Assembly: GCF_943913955.1 (NCBI RefSeq)
Contig: NZ_CALUAE010000019.1
Location: 1-64,000, forward strand
Direction: 5' to 3'
Length of the DNA stretch: 64,000 bases
Source: Mycolicibacterium bacteremicum
GTDB lineage: Bacteria; Actinomycetota; Actinomycetes; Mycobacteriales; Mycobacteriaceae
In this document: piece after piece, positions 53,689 through 61,546 of the stretch
Position numbering within the stretch: position 1 is the stretch's first letter
Layout of the letters: each line of letters begins with the position of its first letter
The notes under the pieces: model-generated
Seen by the model: only the letters and a program-made list of their open reading frames with translations
Told to the model about the DNA's origin: nothing
The model's database searches: none
Program-made: the position numbers and the translations under genes

Positions 53689-54648
53689 GTGGACAACGTG
53701 TATCGCCCCCGCCGAACCTGCCTGTCGGTGCCGGGTAGCAGCGACAAGATGATCGAGAAGGCCAAGACGCTCGCCGCCGACCAGGTGTTCCTGGATCTGG
53801 AGGACGCAGTGGCCGCCGACGCCAAGGACGCTGCGCGGGTGCGGGTCGCCGAGGCGCTGGCCGAGCCGGGCTGGTCGGCGGACGCGCTGCGCGGGGTGCG
53901 GGTCAACGACTGGACGACAGCATGGACACACGCCGACGTCATCGAGGTCGTCTCCCGGGCCGGCGCCCACCTCGACGTCATCGTCCTGCCCAAGGTGCCC
54001 GACGCCACCCACGTCCATGCGCTGGACATGCTGCTGACCCAGCTGGAGAAGACACACGGTCTGCCGGTGGGCCGCATCGGCATCGAACCGCAGATCGAGA
54101 ACGCCCAGGGTCTGGTGAACATCAACGCCATCGCCGCCGCGCCGCGGGTGCAGGCGCTGGTGCTCGGCCCGGGCGACATGGCGGCCAGCCTGAACATGCG
54201 CACCTTGGAGGTCGGTGGTCAGCCCGAGGGCTACGACATCGGCGATGCGCACCACCACGTGCTGATGACCATCCTGATCGCCGCGCGTGCCCGGGGCATC
54301 AACGCCATCGACGGGCCGTATGTGAAGGTGCGCGATGTCGACGGGTTCCGCCGGGTCGCGGGCCGCTCGGCCGCGCTCGGCTACGACGGCAAGTGGGTAC
54401 TGCACCCCGACCAGATCACCGCGGGCAACGAACTGTTCAGCCCGCGGCAGGCCGATTACGATCACGCCGAATTGATCCTGGAGGCCTACGAATGGCACAC
54501 CTCGCAGGCGGGCGGTGCGCGCGGGGCGGTGATGCTCGGCGACGAGATGATCGACGAGGCCAGCCGCAAGATGGCGTTGGTGGTGGCGGGCAAGGGTCGG
54601 GCGGCCGGCATGGCGCGCACCGGTGAGCCCTACCGGCCGCCGGCCTAG
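53689..54648 (+). CDS. CitE-like HpcH/HpaI lyase
   Basis: A 319-residue TIM-barrel lyase of the citrate lyase beta/malyl-CoA lyase superfamily: RRTCLSVPGSSDKMIEKA, VFLDLEDAVAADAK (metal-binding acids), VIVLPKV, GIEPQIENAQGLVNINAIAA and ALGYDGKWVLHPDQI. It lacks companion citrate lyase subunits, so it probably cleaves or forms a 3-hydroxyacyl-CoA such as malyl-, methylmalyl- or citramalyl-CoA. The GTG start abuts the dyad region. Its stop overlaps that of the downstream opposing gene. Confidence 0.86.
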   Translation: MDNVYRPRRTCLSVPGSSDKMIEKAKTLAADQVFLDLEDAVAADAKDAARVRVAEALAEPGWSADALRGVRVNDWTTAWTHADVIEVVSRAGAHLDVIVLPKVPDATHVHALDMLLTQLEKTHGLPVGRIGIEPQIENAQGLVNINAIAAAPRVQALVLGPGDMAASLNMRTLEVGGQPEGYDIGDAHHHVLMTILIAARARGINAIDGPYVKVRDVDGFRRVAGRSAALGYDGKWVLHPDQITAGNELFSPRQADYDHAELILEAYEWHTSQAGGARGAVMLGDEMIDEASRKMALVVAGKGRAAGMARTGEPYRPPA

Positions 54649-55010
54649 GCGGTCAGGCCGGTGGCGAACACCCCGATCCAGAGCAGGAATCCCAGCGCCA
54701 TGAATGCGGTGACCAGACCGCCGATGATCGTCGCGGCCAGGGCCAGCCCGTAACCGTCCTGGCCGGTCTGCCTGGTCTGGCGCATCGCGATGACGCCGAG
54801 GATCAGGCCTGCCACCGACGGCAGCCCGCAGAACACCAGACCGGCCAGCGCGCTGACCAGTGCGCCGATCGCCATCCCGCTGGTGCCCGGGGGCTTGTAG
54901 GGGGCGGGGAACGGGTAGGCCGGGTAGCCGTTGTATCCGGGGTAGGGCGGCGGGACCGGCGGCGGCAGTCCGGCGTCGTCGGGGTAGTCGAACGGACGGC
55001 CGTCGGTCAC
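54645..55010 (-). CDS. DUF4190 membrane protein with proline/tyrosine-rich N-terminus
   Basis: A 121-residue protein: a short disordered PPPYPGYNGYPAYPFPAPYK segment, then two transmembrane helices around LPSVAGLILGVIAMRQTRQT, the DUF4190 pattern. It is a smaller paralogue of the gene upstream, which it overlaps by GTGA. Function unknown. Confidence 0.8.
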   Translation of the reverse strand: MTDGRPFDYPDDAGLPPPVPPPYPGYNGYPAYPFPAPYKPPGTSGMAIGALVSALAGLVFCGLPSVAGLILGVIAMRQTRQTGQDGYGLALAATIIGGLVTAFMALGFLLWIGVFATGLTA

Positions 55011-55762
55011 GGGGAGACGCTGGCTATGCCGAAGAGCAGGACCCCCAGCGCGATGCCGAGGACCAGCAGCAGCCCACCCAGCACGATGCCGGAGATGGCC
55101 AGCTCCTTACCGCGCTGGCCGGTTCGCTTGATCTGGTTCAGCGCGACGATGCCCAGCACGATCCCGGCGATGGCGGCCGGCGGGCCACCGAAGAAACAGA
55201 AGAAGAACAGCGGGATGGACAGTCCGGAGCAGACCAGTGAGGCGATCGCCGAGTTGTTCTGCGGGGCGACGGCCGGCCCGCCGTAGGGCGGTGGGTATCC
55301 GGGGGCGCCATAGGGTGGCGGCGCGCCGAACTGCGGAGGGAACGGCGGTGGGGCGCCGTATCCCGGCTGGGGCGGTGGGTATCCGGGTCCGCCATAACCC
55401 GGCGGCGGGTAGGCGGCGCCGGGATCTGCGCCGTACCCCGGGGGCGGATACCCGGTGTCCTGTGGTGCGCCGTACCCCGGGGGAGGCGGCGGGTACCCGG
55501 TGGCCGAGTAGTCCGGTGCGGTGTTGCCGGGATGCGGATAGCCCTGCGGCGGGGCGGTCGGCTCGGGCTGGCCGTAGGCAGGCGGCGGGGTGTAGTCCGG
55601 GAAAGTCGGTGACTGGCCGGCGGCCTGCTCGATGGGCGGTGCCTCATACCCGGCCGCGGTCGGCTCGGAACCCGAACCGGAACCGGACCCCGCACCGGCA
55701 TCCGAATCCGAACCCGACCGTGACGACGGCGTTGCTGCTGCGTCCTCTCCCGGATTGGTCAT
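55007..55762 (-). CDS. DUF4190 membrane protein with long PGY-rich N-terminus
   Basis: A 251-residue protein. Residues 1-165 are disordered: a Ser/Gly/Asp-rich start, then many PPPGYG and PPPYG repeats. Two transmembrane helices follow (LVCSGLSIPLFFFCFFGGPP and a C-terminal LVLGIALGVLLFGIA) around IAGIVLGIVALNQIKRTGQR. Such proteins may organise membrane condensates or tether cell-wall factors; this is speculative. GGAGG precedes the ATG closely. It forms an operon with the shorter paralogue. Confidence 0.82.
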   Translation of the reverse strand: MTNPGEDAAATPSSRSGSDSDAGAGSGSGSGSEPTAAGYEAPPIEQAAGQSPTFPDYTPPPAYGQPEPTAPPQGYPHPGNTAPDYSATGYPPPPPGYGAPQDTGYPPPGYGADPGAAYPPPGYGGPGYPPPQPGYGAPPPFPPQFGAPPPYGAPGYPPPYGGPAVAPQNNSAIASLVCSGLSIPLFFFCFFGGPPAAIAGIVLGIVALNQIKRTGQRGKELAISGIVLGGLLLVLGIALGVLLFGIASVSP

Positions 55763-55891
55763 CCTCCAAACCTAGCGTACGTGCTGGTCTGCGGGATGAT
55801 TCGGCAATGTGGGCACGGGTACCCACGATGGCGCGTTCAGGCATAGGGTTGTTGCGCATACCGGCTGTTTCACGTGAGGAGAGCAGAAGCC

Positions 55892-56404
55892 ATGACGGGT
55901 CCCCTTCGACCAGGCCAAGACCCGGCGGGACGGCCGGGTGCACGCGGGCCCGCCGCGCTGCCCACCCCGCCCAAGGGGTGGCCCATCGGCTCGTACCCCA
56001 CCTACGCCGAGGCGCAGCGCGCGGTGGATTACCTCTCCGATCAACAGTTTCCGGTTGAACAGGTCACCATCGTCGGGGTCGACCTGATGCAGGTCGAGCG
56101 CGTCACCGGACGGCTGTCGTGGCCCAAGGTGCTCGGTGGTGGCGTGTTGTCGGGTGCCTGGCTGGGTCTGTTCATCGGCCTGATCCTGGGCTTCTTCAGT
56201 CCGAGCCCGTGGGGAGCGTTGGCCACCGGCCTGATCGCCGGTGTGTTCTTCGGTCTGATCACCTCGGCCATCCCGTATGCGATGGCGCGCGGCACAAGGG
56301 ATTTCAGCTCCACGTTGCAACTGGTGGCCGGTCGCTACGACGTGCTCTGCGATCCGCAGGGTGCCGAGCAGGGGCGGGATCTGCTGGCACGCTTGACGAT
56401 CTGA
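55892..56404 (+). CDS. General stress protein-like membrane protein (Rv1234-like)
   Basis: A 170-residue protein. The cytosolic N-terminus WPIGSYPTYAEAQRAVDYLS, then VEQVTIVGVDLMQVERV resembles the YflT/general stress protein 17M domain. Two glycine-rich transmembrane helices follow (VLSGAWLGLFIGLILGFF and ALATGLIAGVFFGLITSAIP), and the tail DVLCDPQGAEQGRDLLARL is cytosolic. GAGGAGAG lies about 10 nt before ATG 55892. It precedes lpqY as Rv1234 does. Confidence 0.85.
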   Translation: MTGPLRPGQDPAGRPGARGPAALPTPPKGWPIGSYPTYAEAQRAVDYLSDQQFPVEQVTIVGVDLMQVERVTGRLSWPKVLGGGVLSGAWLGLFIGLILGFFSPSPWGALATGLIAGVFFGLITSAIPYAMARGTRDFSSTLQLVAGRYDVLCDPQGAEQGRDLLARLTI

Positions 56405-56464
56405 TCGCCCGACGCGCCCACGAAGTGGTTGCATAGTACGCGTCTGTGGATCTACGTTGGCCCG

Positions 56465-56502
56465 GCAGGAGGTTCGCTCCTGCACGTCGCCATGGCGGCG
56501 AC
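56465..56502 (+). promoter_or_regulatory. Tandem hairpins in the lpqY leader
   Basis: GCAGGAG-gttcg-CTCCTGC (56465-56483) and GTCGCC-atggc-GGCGAC (56486-56502) are two perfect stems followed by GGAGG 13-17 bases later, just before the lpqY start. TACGTT at 56453-56458 could place the transcript start close to the first stem. The fold might control translation of the operon. Confidence 0.4.
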
Positions 56503-56526
56503 ATCGGACGCAGACGGAGGCCGGTA

Positions 56527-57924
56527 GTGCGCACACGACGGCTTTGTGCGGCGGTGATGGCTGCAGTGACGGCCGGGTCGATCACGACGGCGTGTGGTTC
56601 CGCCGACGACGGCATCGTCATCAGCTACTACACACCCGCCAATGAGATGGCAACGTTCACCGCGGTTGCGCAGAAGTGCAACGAAGAACTCGGTGGGCGT
56701 TTCACCATCCGACAGGTTTCGTTGCCCAAGGGCGCCGACGATCAGCGCCTGCAGCTGGCCCGGCGGCTCACCGGCAACGACAAATCGCTCGACGTGATGG
56801 CGCTGGACGTGGTGTGGACCGCGGAGTTCGCCGAAGCCGGTTGGGCGCTGCCACTCTCGGACGACCCGGCGGGCCAGGCCGAGTCCGACGCGACCGAGAA
56901 CACCCTGCCCGGCCCGCTGGAAACCGCCAAGTGGCAGGATAAGCTCTACGCCGCCCCGATCAGCACCAACACCCAAATGCTGTGGTACCGGGCCGATCTG
57001 ATGCCCGCGCCGCCGGCGACCTGGGATCAGATGGTGGCCGAGGCCAAGAGGCAGTATGCCGCGGGCGGACCGAGTTGGATCGCCGTCCAGGGCAAGCAGT
57101 ACGAGGGTCTGGTGGTGTGGTTCAACACGCTACTGGAGAGCGCCGGGGGACAGGTGCTCTCCGAGGATGGGCAGACCGTCACGCTGACCGACACCCCCGA
57201 ACACCGCGCCGCCACGGTCAAGGCCTTGCAGATCATCAAAGACGTTGCCACGGCACCGGGTGCGGACCCGTCGATCACCCAGACCGATGAGGGCACCGCG
57301 CGTCTTGCGTTGGAGCAGGGCAAAGCCGCCCTCGAGGTCAACTGGCCGTTCGTGCTGCCCTCGATGCTGGAGAACGCGGTCAAGGGCGGCGTCCCGTTCC
57401 TGCCGCTCAACCAGGATCCGACGCTGGCCAGTGCGATCAACGATGCCGGTAGCTTCTCGCCGAGCGACGAGCAGTTCGACGTCGCCTACGAGGCCAGCAA
57501 GAAGGTGTTCGGCTTCGCGCCGTTCCCGAGCGTGATCGAGGGCGCGCAGGCCAAGGTCACCCTGGGTGGGCTGAACCTCGCCGTGGGCAAGAACACCCAG
57601 CACAAGGCCGAGGCGTTCGAGGCCATCCGCTGCCTGCGCAATGTCGACAACCAGCGCTACACCTCGGTCGAGGGTGGCCTGCCCGCGGTGCGGGCCTCGT
57701 TGTACGACGACCCGGCGTTCCAGGAGAAGTACCCGCAGTACGAGATCATCCGCCAGCAGCTGACCAACGCCGCGGTGCGTCCGGCCACGCCGGTGTATCA
57801 GGCGCTGTCGACCCGGATCTCGGCCACGCTGGCCCCGATCACCGAGATCGACCCGGAGCGCACGGCCGATGAGCTGACCGAGCAGGTGCAGAAGGCGATC
57901 GACGGTAAGGGGCTCATCCCGTGA
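56527..57924 (+). CDS. lpqY: Trehalose-binding lipoprotein LpqY
   Basis: A 465-residue solute-binding lipoprotein of the LpqY-SugABC importer, which recycles trehalose released during mycolate transfer. The lipobox is SITTAC with Cys23. The body has the extracellular solute-binding fold of the maltose type (YYTPANEMATFTAVAQKCNE, TWDQMVAEAKRQYAAGG). GTG 56527 is chosen because GGAGG sits 7 nt upstream and because it gives the family length; the frame is open further back. A micro-ORF starts on its stop codon. Confidence 0.95.
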   Translation: MRTRRLCAAVMAAVTAGSITTACGSADDGIVISYYTPANEMATFTAVAQKCNEELGGRFTIRQVSLPKGADDQRLQLARRLTGNDKSLDVMALDVVWTAEFAEAGWALPLSDDPAGQAESDATENTLPGPLETAKWQDKLYAAPISTNTQMLWYRADLMPAPPATWDQMVAEAKRQYAAGGPSWIAVQGKQYEGLVVWFNTLLESAGGQVLSEDGQTVTLTDTPEHRAATVKALQIIKDVATAPGADPSITQTDEGTARLALEQGKAALEVNWPFVLPSMLENAVKGGVPFLPLNQDPTLASAINDAGSFSPSDEQFDVAYEASKKVFGFAPFPSVIEGAQAKVTLGGLNLAVGKNTQHKAEAFEAIRCLRNVDNQRYTSVEGGLPAVRASLYDDPAFQEKYPQYEIIRQQLTNAAVRPATPVYQALSTRISATLAPITEIDPERTADELTEQVQKAIDGKGLIP

Positions 57925-57956
57925 TCGAGGCAGAAGCGGAGCGGGATCGCCCATGA
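57921..57956 (+). repeat. 32-bp micro-ORF linker lpqY-sugA
   Basis: A GTG at 57921 overlaps the lpqY stop; 11 codons (MIEAEAERDRP) run to a TGA at 57954-57956 that overlaps the sugA ATG. Start-to-start distance is 32 bp. The purine-rich GCGGAGCGGG serves as ribosome site for sugA. A simple leader is the alternative reading. Confidence 0.5.
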
Positions 57957-58849
57957 GTACCAAGACCGATGACCTCGCCGCACAGCGCAGGCTGGCCTAC
58001 TGGCTGATCAGCCCGGCGGTGTTCCTGATGCTCGCGGTCACCGCCTACCCGATCGGGTACGCGGTCTGGCTCAGCCTGCAGCGCTACAACCTGGCCGCCC
58101 CCGATGATGTCGAGTTCATCGGGCTGGGCAACTATCAGACCATCCTCACCGACCGGTACTGGTGGACGGCCTTCGCGGTGACGGTGGGCATCACCATCGT
58201 CTCGGTGGCCATCGAGTTCGTCCTCGGTATGGCGCTCGCACTCGTCATGCACCGCACCATCTTCGGCAAGGGCACGGTGCGCACCGCGATCCTGGTGCCC
58301 TACGGCATCGTGACCGTCGCGGCGTCCTACAGCTGGTACTACGCCTGGACGCCGGGAACCGGATATCTGGCCAATCTGCTACCCGACGGCAGTGCCCCAC
58401 TGACCGAACAACTTCCGTCGCTGGCCATCGTGGTGCTCGCCGAGGTGTGGAAGACGACGCCGTTCATGGCGCTGCTGCTGCTGGCGGGTCTGGCCCTGGT
58501 GCCCCAGGATCTGCTCAACGCCGCTCAGGTCGACGGGGCCGGTGCCTGGAAGCGCCTGACCAAGGTGATCCTGCCACTGATCAAGCCCGCGATCCTGGTG
58601 GCACTGCTGTTCCGCACACTGGACGCGTTCCGCATCTTCGACAACATCTACGTGCTCACCGGCGGGGCCAACGACACCGGATCGGTCTCGATCCTGGGTT
58701 ACGACAATCTGTTCAAGGCGTTCAACCTCGGCCTGGGCTCGGCCATCAGCGTGCTGATCTTCCTGTGCGTCGCGGTGATCGCCTTCATCTTCATCAAGAT
58801 CTTCGGAGCTGCGGCGCCGGGTAGCGAAGACGAGAGGGCCGGGCGATGA
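57953..58849 (+). CDS. sugA: Trehalose ABC permease SugA
   Basis: A 298-residue permease with six transmembrane segments. The EAA loop is LLNAAQVDGAGAWKRLTKVI, then LPLIKPAILVAL, which docks the ATPase. LAYWLISPAVFLMLAVTAYP begins the first helix. It pairs with SugB to form the pore. The start is the ATG overlapping the linker micro-ORF; the stop opens the next linker. Confidence 0.95.
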   Translation: MSTKTDDLAAQRRLAYWLISPAVFLMLAVTAYPIGYAVWLSLQRYNLAAPDDVEFIGLGNYQTILTDRYWWTAFAVTVGITIVSVAIEFVLGMALALVMHRTIFGKGTVRTAILVPYGIVTVAASYSWYYAWTPGTGYLANLLPDGSAPLTEQLPSLAIVVLAEVWKTTPFMALLLLAGLALVPQDLLNAAQVDGAGAWKRLTKVILPLIKPAILVALLFRTLDAFRIFDNIYVLTGGANDTGSVSILGYDNLFKAFNLGLGSAISVLIFLCVAVIAFIFIKIFGAAAPGSEDERAGR

Positions 58850-58881
58850 GCGTGTGCGCGAAGAGCAGAGGGAACGGATGA
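58846..58881 (+). repeat. 32-bp micro-ORF linker sugA-sugB
   Basis: An ATG at 58846 overlaps the sugA stop; 11 codons (MSVCAKSRGNG) run to a TGA at 58879-58881 that overlaps the sugB ATG at 58878. The period is again 32 bp, and AGAGGGA provides the ribosome site. Sequence differs from the lpqY-sugA linker except for purine-rich parts. Confidence 0.5.
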
Positions 58882-59714
58882 ACGAGCACGTGGGTGCCCG
58901 TCGCGCCACCGGCTGGGCCGTCGTCAACGTCATCGTCGTGCTCTACGCACTGATCCCGGTGCTGTGGATCCTGTCGCTGTCGCTCAAGCCGACGTCATCG
59001 GTCAAGGACGGCAAGTTCATCCCCGAACAGATCACCTTCGACAACTACAAGGCGATCTTCGAGGGCAACATCTTCACCTCGGCGCTGATCAACTCGATCG
59101 GCATCGGGCTGATCACCACGCTGATCGCGGTGACCATCGGCGGGATGGCCGCCTACGCCATCGCCCGGCTGGCCTTCCCCGGCAAGAAGCTGCTCGTCGG
59201 CGTCGCGCTGCTGATCGCGATGTTCCCGCAGATCTCGCTGGTGACACCAATTTTCAACATCGAGCGCCGGCTCGGGCTGTTCGACACCTGGCCGGGTCTC
59301 ATCATTCCCTACATCACCTTCGCGCTGCCGTTGGCGATCTACACCATGAGCGCCTTCTTCAAGGAGATCCCGTGGGATCTGGAGAAGGCGGCCAAGATGG
59401 ACGGCGCGACGCCGGGCCAGGCCTTCCGCAAGGTGATCGCCCCGCTGGCCGCGCCCGGTATCGTCACCGCGGCCATCCTGGTGTTCATCTTCGCCTGGAA
59501 CGACCTGCTGCTGGCACTGTCGCTGACCGCGACCGAACGGGCCATCACCGCACCGGTGGCCATCGCGAACTTCACCGGCAGTTCGCAATTCGAGGAGCCG
59601 ACCGGTTCCATCGCCGCGGGCGCGATGGTCATCACCATCCCGATCATCATCTTTGTTCTCATATTTCAGCGACGGATCGTGGCCGGGTTGACCTCCGGCG
59701 CGGTGAAGGGGTAA
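58878..59714 (+). CDS. sugB: Trehalose ABC permease SugB
   Basis: A 278-residue permease with six transmembrane segments. EAA loop: LEKAAKMDGATPGQAFRKVI, then APLAAPGIVTA. The segment WILSLSLKPTSSVKDGKFIP is typical of the second permease in sugar importers. ATG 58878 overlaps the micro-ORF stop. A GTG at 58890 (VGARRAT) matches the M. tuberculosis start better and is a real alternative. Confidence 0.94.
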   Translation: MNEHVGARRATGWAVVNVIVVLYALIPVLWILSLSLKPTSSVKDGKFIPEQITFDNYKAIFEGNIFTSALINSIGIGLITTLIAVTIGGMAAYAIARLAFPGKKLLVGVALLIAMFPQISLVTPIFNIERRLGLFDTWPGLIIPYITFALPLAIYTMSAFFKEIPWDLEKAAKMDGATPGQAFRKVIAPLAAPGIVTAAILVFIFAWNDLLLALSLTATERAITAPVAIANFTGSSQFEEPTGSIAAGAMVITIPIIIFVLIFQRRIVAGLTSGAVKG

Positions 59715-59717
59715 CAC

Positions 59718-60890
59718 ATGGCCGAAATCGTGCTGGAGAACGTGACGAAGAGCTATGCCGGTGGCGCGACGGCGGTCAAGGACCTGTCGCTGACCATCGC
59801 CGACGGCGAGTTCATCATCCTGGTGGGTCCGTCCGGGTGCGGAAAGTCGACCACGCTCAACATGATTGCGGGCCTGGAGGACATCAGCTCCGGGGAACTG
59901 CGCATCGGGGGCGAGCGGGTCAACGACAAGGCGCCCAAGGACCGGGATATCGCCATGGTGTTCCAGTCCTACGCCCTCTACCCACATCTGAGCGTGCGGC
60001 AGAACATCGCCTTCCCGCTGACGCTGGCCAAGGTCGGCAAGGACGAGATCAACCGCAAGGTCGAGGAGACCGCCAAGATCCTGGACCTGGCAAACCTGCT
60101 CGACCGCAAGCCGGCCCAGCTGTCCGGCGGCCAGCGGCAACGAGTTGCCATGGGACGGGCCATCGTCCGTAATCCCAAGGCCTTCCTGATGGACGAGCCG
60201 CTGTCCAACCTCGACGCCAAACTGCGGGTGCAGATGCGCACCGAGATCGCCCGCTTGCAGAGCCGACTGAACACCACCACCGTCTACGTCACCCACGATC
60301 AGACCGAGGCGATGACGCTCGGCGACCGCGTCGTGGTGATGCTGGCCGGCGTCGCGCAGCAGATCGGCACGCCCGAGGAGTTGTACAGCACCCCGGCCAA
60401 CCTGTTCGTCGCCGGATTCATCGGGTCGCCGGCGATGAACTTCTTCCCGGCCACGCTGACCGACGGCGGTATCAAGCTGCCGTTCGGCGAGGTGGTGCTC
60501 ACCGACGAGGCGCAACGCGTACTCGACCAGCACCCCCGGCCCGGCAATGTCATCGCCGGTATCCGTCCAGAACATTTCGACGACGCCAGCCTGATCGACA
60601 CCTACTCGCGCATCCGTGCGGTCACCTTCGAGGTGGAGGTCGACCTGGTCGAGTCGCTCGGGGCCGACAAGTACCTGTACTTCCGCACCGAGGGCTCCGG
60701 GGCGAAGTCGGCCCAACTCGAGCAGCTGGCCGCCGAGTCCGGCGTCGGCGAGAACGAGTTCGTGGCACGGGTTTCCGCCGATTCGAAGGTGGTGGCCGGC
60801 GGCAAGGCCGAACTCGCGGTCGACACCTCCAAGCTGCTGATCTTCGACGCGGACTCCGGAGTGAACCTGTCGATCCCGCCGGCGGGCTAG
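59718..60890 (+). CDS. sugC: Trehalose ABC ATPase SugC
   Basis: A 390-residue ATPase of the MalK/UgpC type. Walker A GPSGCGKSTTLNMIAG, Q-loop FQSYALYPHL, signature LSGGQRQRVAMGRAIV, Walker B AFLMDEPLSNLDAKLR, His switch VTHDQTEAMTLGDRV. The C-terminal TOBE regulatory domain spans about residues 240-390. It drives the LpqY-SugAB importer. Its TAG stop shares one base with the GTG of the SUFU gene. Confidence 0.96.
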   Translation: MAEIVLENVTKSYAGGATAVKDLSLTIADGEFIILVGPSGCGKSTTLNMIAGLEDISSGELRIGGERVNDKAPKDRDIAMVFQSYALYPHLSVRQNIAFPLTLAKVGKDEINRKVEETAKILDLANLLDRKPAQLSGGQRQRVAMGRAIVRNPKAFLMDEPLSNLDAKLRVQMRTEIARLQSRLNTTTVYVTHDQTEAMTLGDRVVVMLAGVAQQIGTPEELYSTPANLFVAGFIGSPAMNFFPATLTDGGIKLPFGEVVLTDEAQRVLDQHPRPGNVIAGIRPEHFDDASLIDTYSRIRAVTFEVEVDLVESLGADKYLYFRTEGSGAKSAQLEQLAAESGVGENEFVARVSADSKVVAGGKAELAVDTSKLLIFDADSGVNLSIPPAG

Positions 60891-61483
60891 TGACCGACAT
60901 CCTGGGCGAGGTGAGGGCGCGGCTGCGCACGCACTTCGCCGACGCCGGGGTGCTCGGTGAACCCGGCGAGGCCAGCGTGACCTTCCTGGGGGCCGACCGG
61001 ATCGACGTCCTGCGCTTCGGGCCGGACGGTGATGGCGTCAATCACTATGTGTCGCTCGGCTGTTCGCGGTACCCGATGACCGATCCGACCGATCTGGTCG
61101 CCGACGGGGTACGCGGTCCGCGGGCCGAGGTCGTGGTGTCGCTGCGCCCACCCAGTCCCGTCGGGCTGGCGAAATCCATCGCGATCCTGGCGGCCGCGCC
61201 CGCGGTGGAGGGGCTGGTGCTCGAACCCGACGCGTTGATCGACCTCAGCGGACCGCTGTTCGAGGCGGCACCGTTCACCGCATTTCTGCTGAGCGCCGGC
61301 GACATCGCCGATGTCGTACTGCCGGAACCGCTGTCGGCGGTGACCCTGCTGCAGGCCACCCCGATCACGCCCACCGAGGCGGCCTGGGTGCGGCTCAAGG
61401 GTGCCGAGGCGATGCGCGAGGCCTGGCGTACCGACGGGGTCGACGTGTTCGACGCCAATCGCCGCGCCTCCGAACCCTCCTGA
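60890..61483 (+). CDS. Suppressor-of-fused (SUFU) domain protein
   Basis: A 197-residue protein. The segment DVLRFGPDGDGVNHYVSLGC, then RYPM and RAEVVVSLR, followed by AAPFTAFLLSAGDIADVVLP, resembles bacterial SUFU-domain proteins. The fold is often an immunity protein for polymorphic toxins, but many copies are stand-alone. Here it is co-transcribed with sugC, whose TAG stop shares its last base with the GTG start. A link to trehalose import is inferred only from position. A hairpin follows. Confidence 0.72.
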   Translation: MTDILGEVRARLRTHFADAGVLGEPGEASVTFLGADRIDVLRFGPDGDGVNHYVSLGCSRYPMTDPTDLVADGVRGPRAEVVVSLRPPSPVGLAKSIAILAAAPAVEGLVLEPDALIDLSGPLFEAAPFTAFLLSAGDIADVVLPEPLSAVTLLQATPITPTEAAWVRLKGAEAMREAWRTDGVDVFDANRRASEPS

Positions 61484-61494
61484 GCCCGGCGACG

Positions 61495-61537
61495 TGTGGA
61501 GCCCGAGCCGTACTGGTTACGGCTCGGACTCCGCACA
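61495..61537. terminator. Bidirectional hairpin between SUFU gene and corA
   Basis: CCGAGCCGTA (61503-61512) pairs with TACGGCTCGG (61518-61527) around a 5-nt loop. The stem extends with GGAG/CTCC after a mismatch and ends in TGTG/CACA. Convergent genes flank it. Confidence 0.6.
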
Positions 61538-61546
61538 TCGCAGAAT

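Noticed and set aside
58995..60716. A 573-codon minus-strand frame opposite sugB and sugC
   Set aside because: Antisense shadow; both plus-strand genes have complete ABC transporter motifs.
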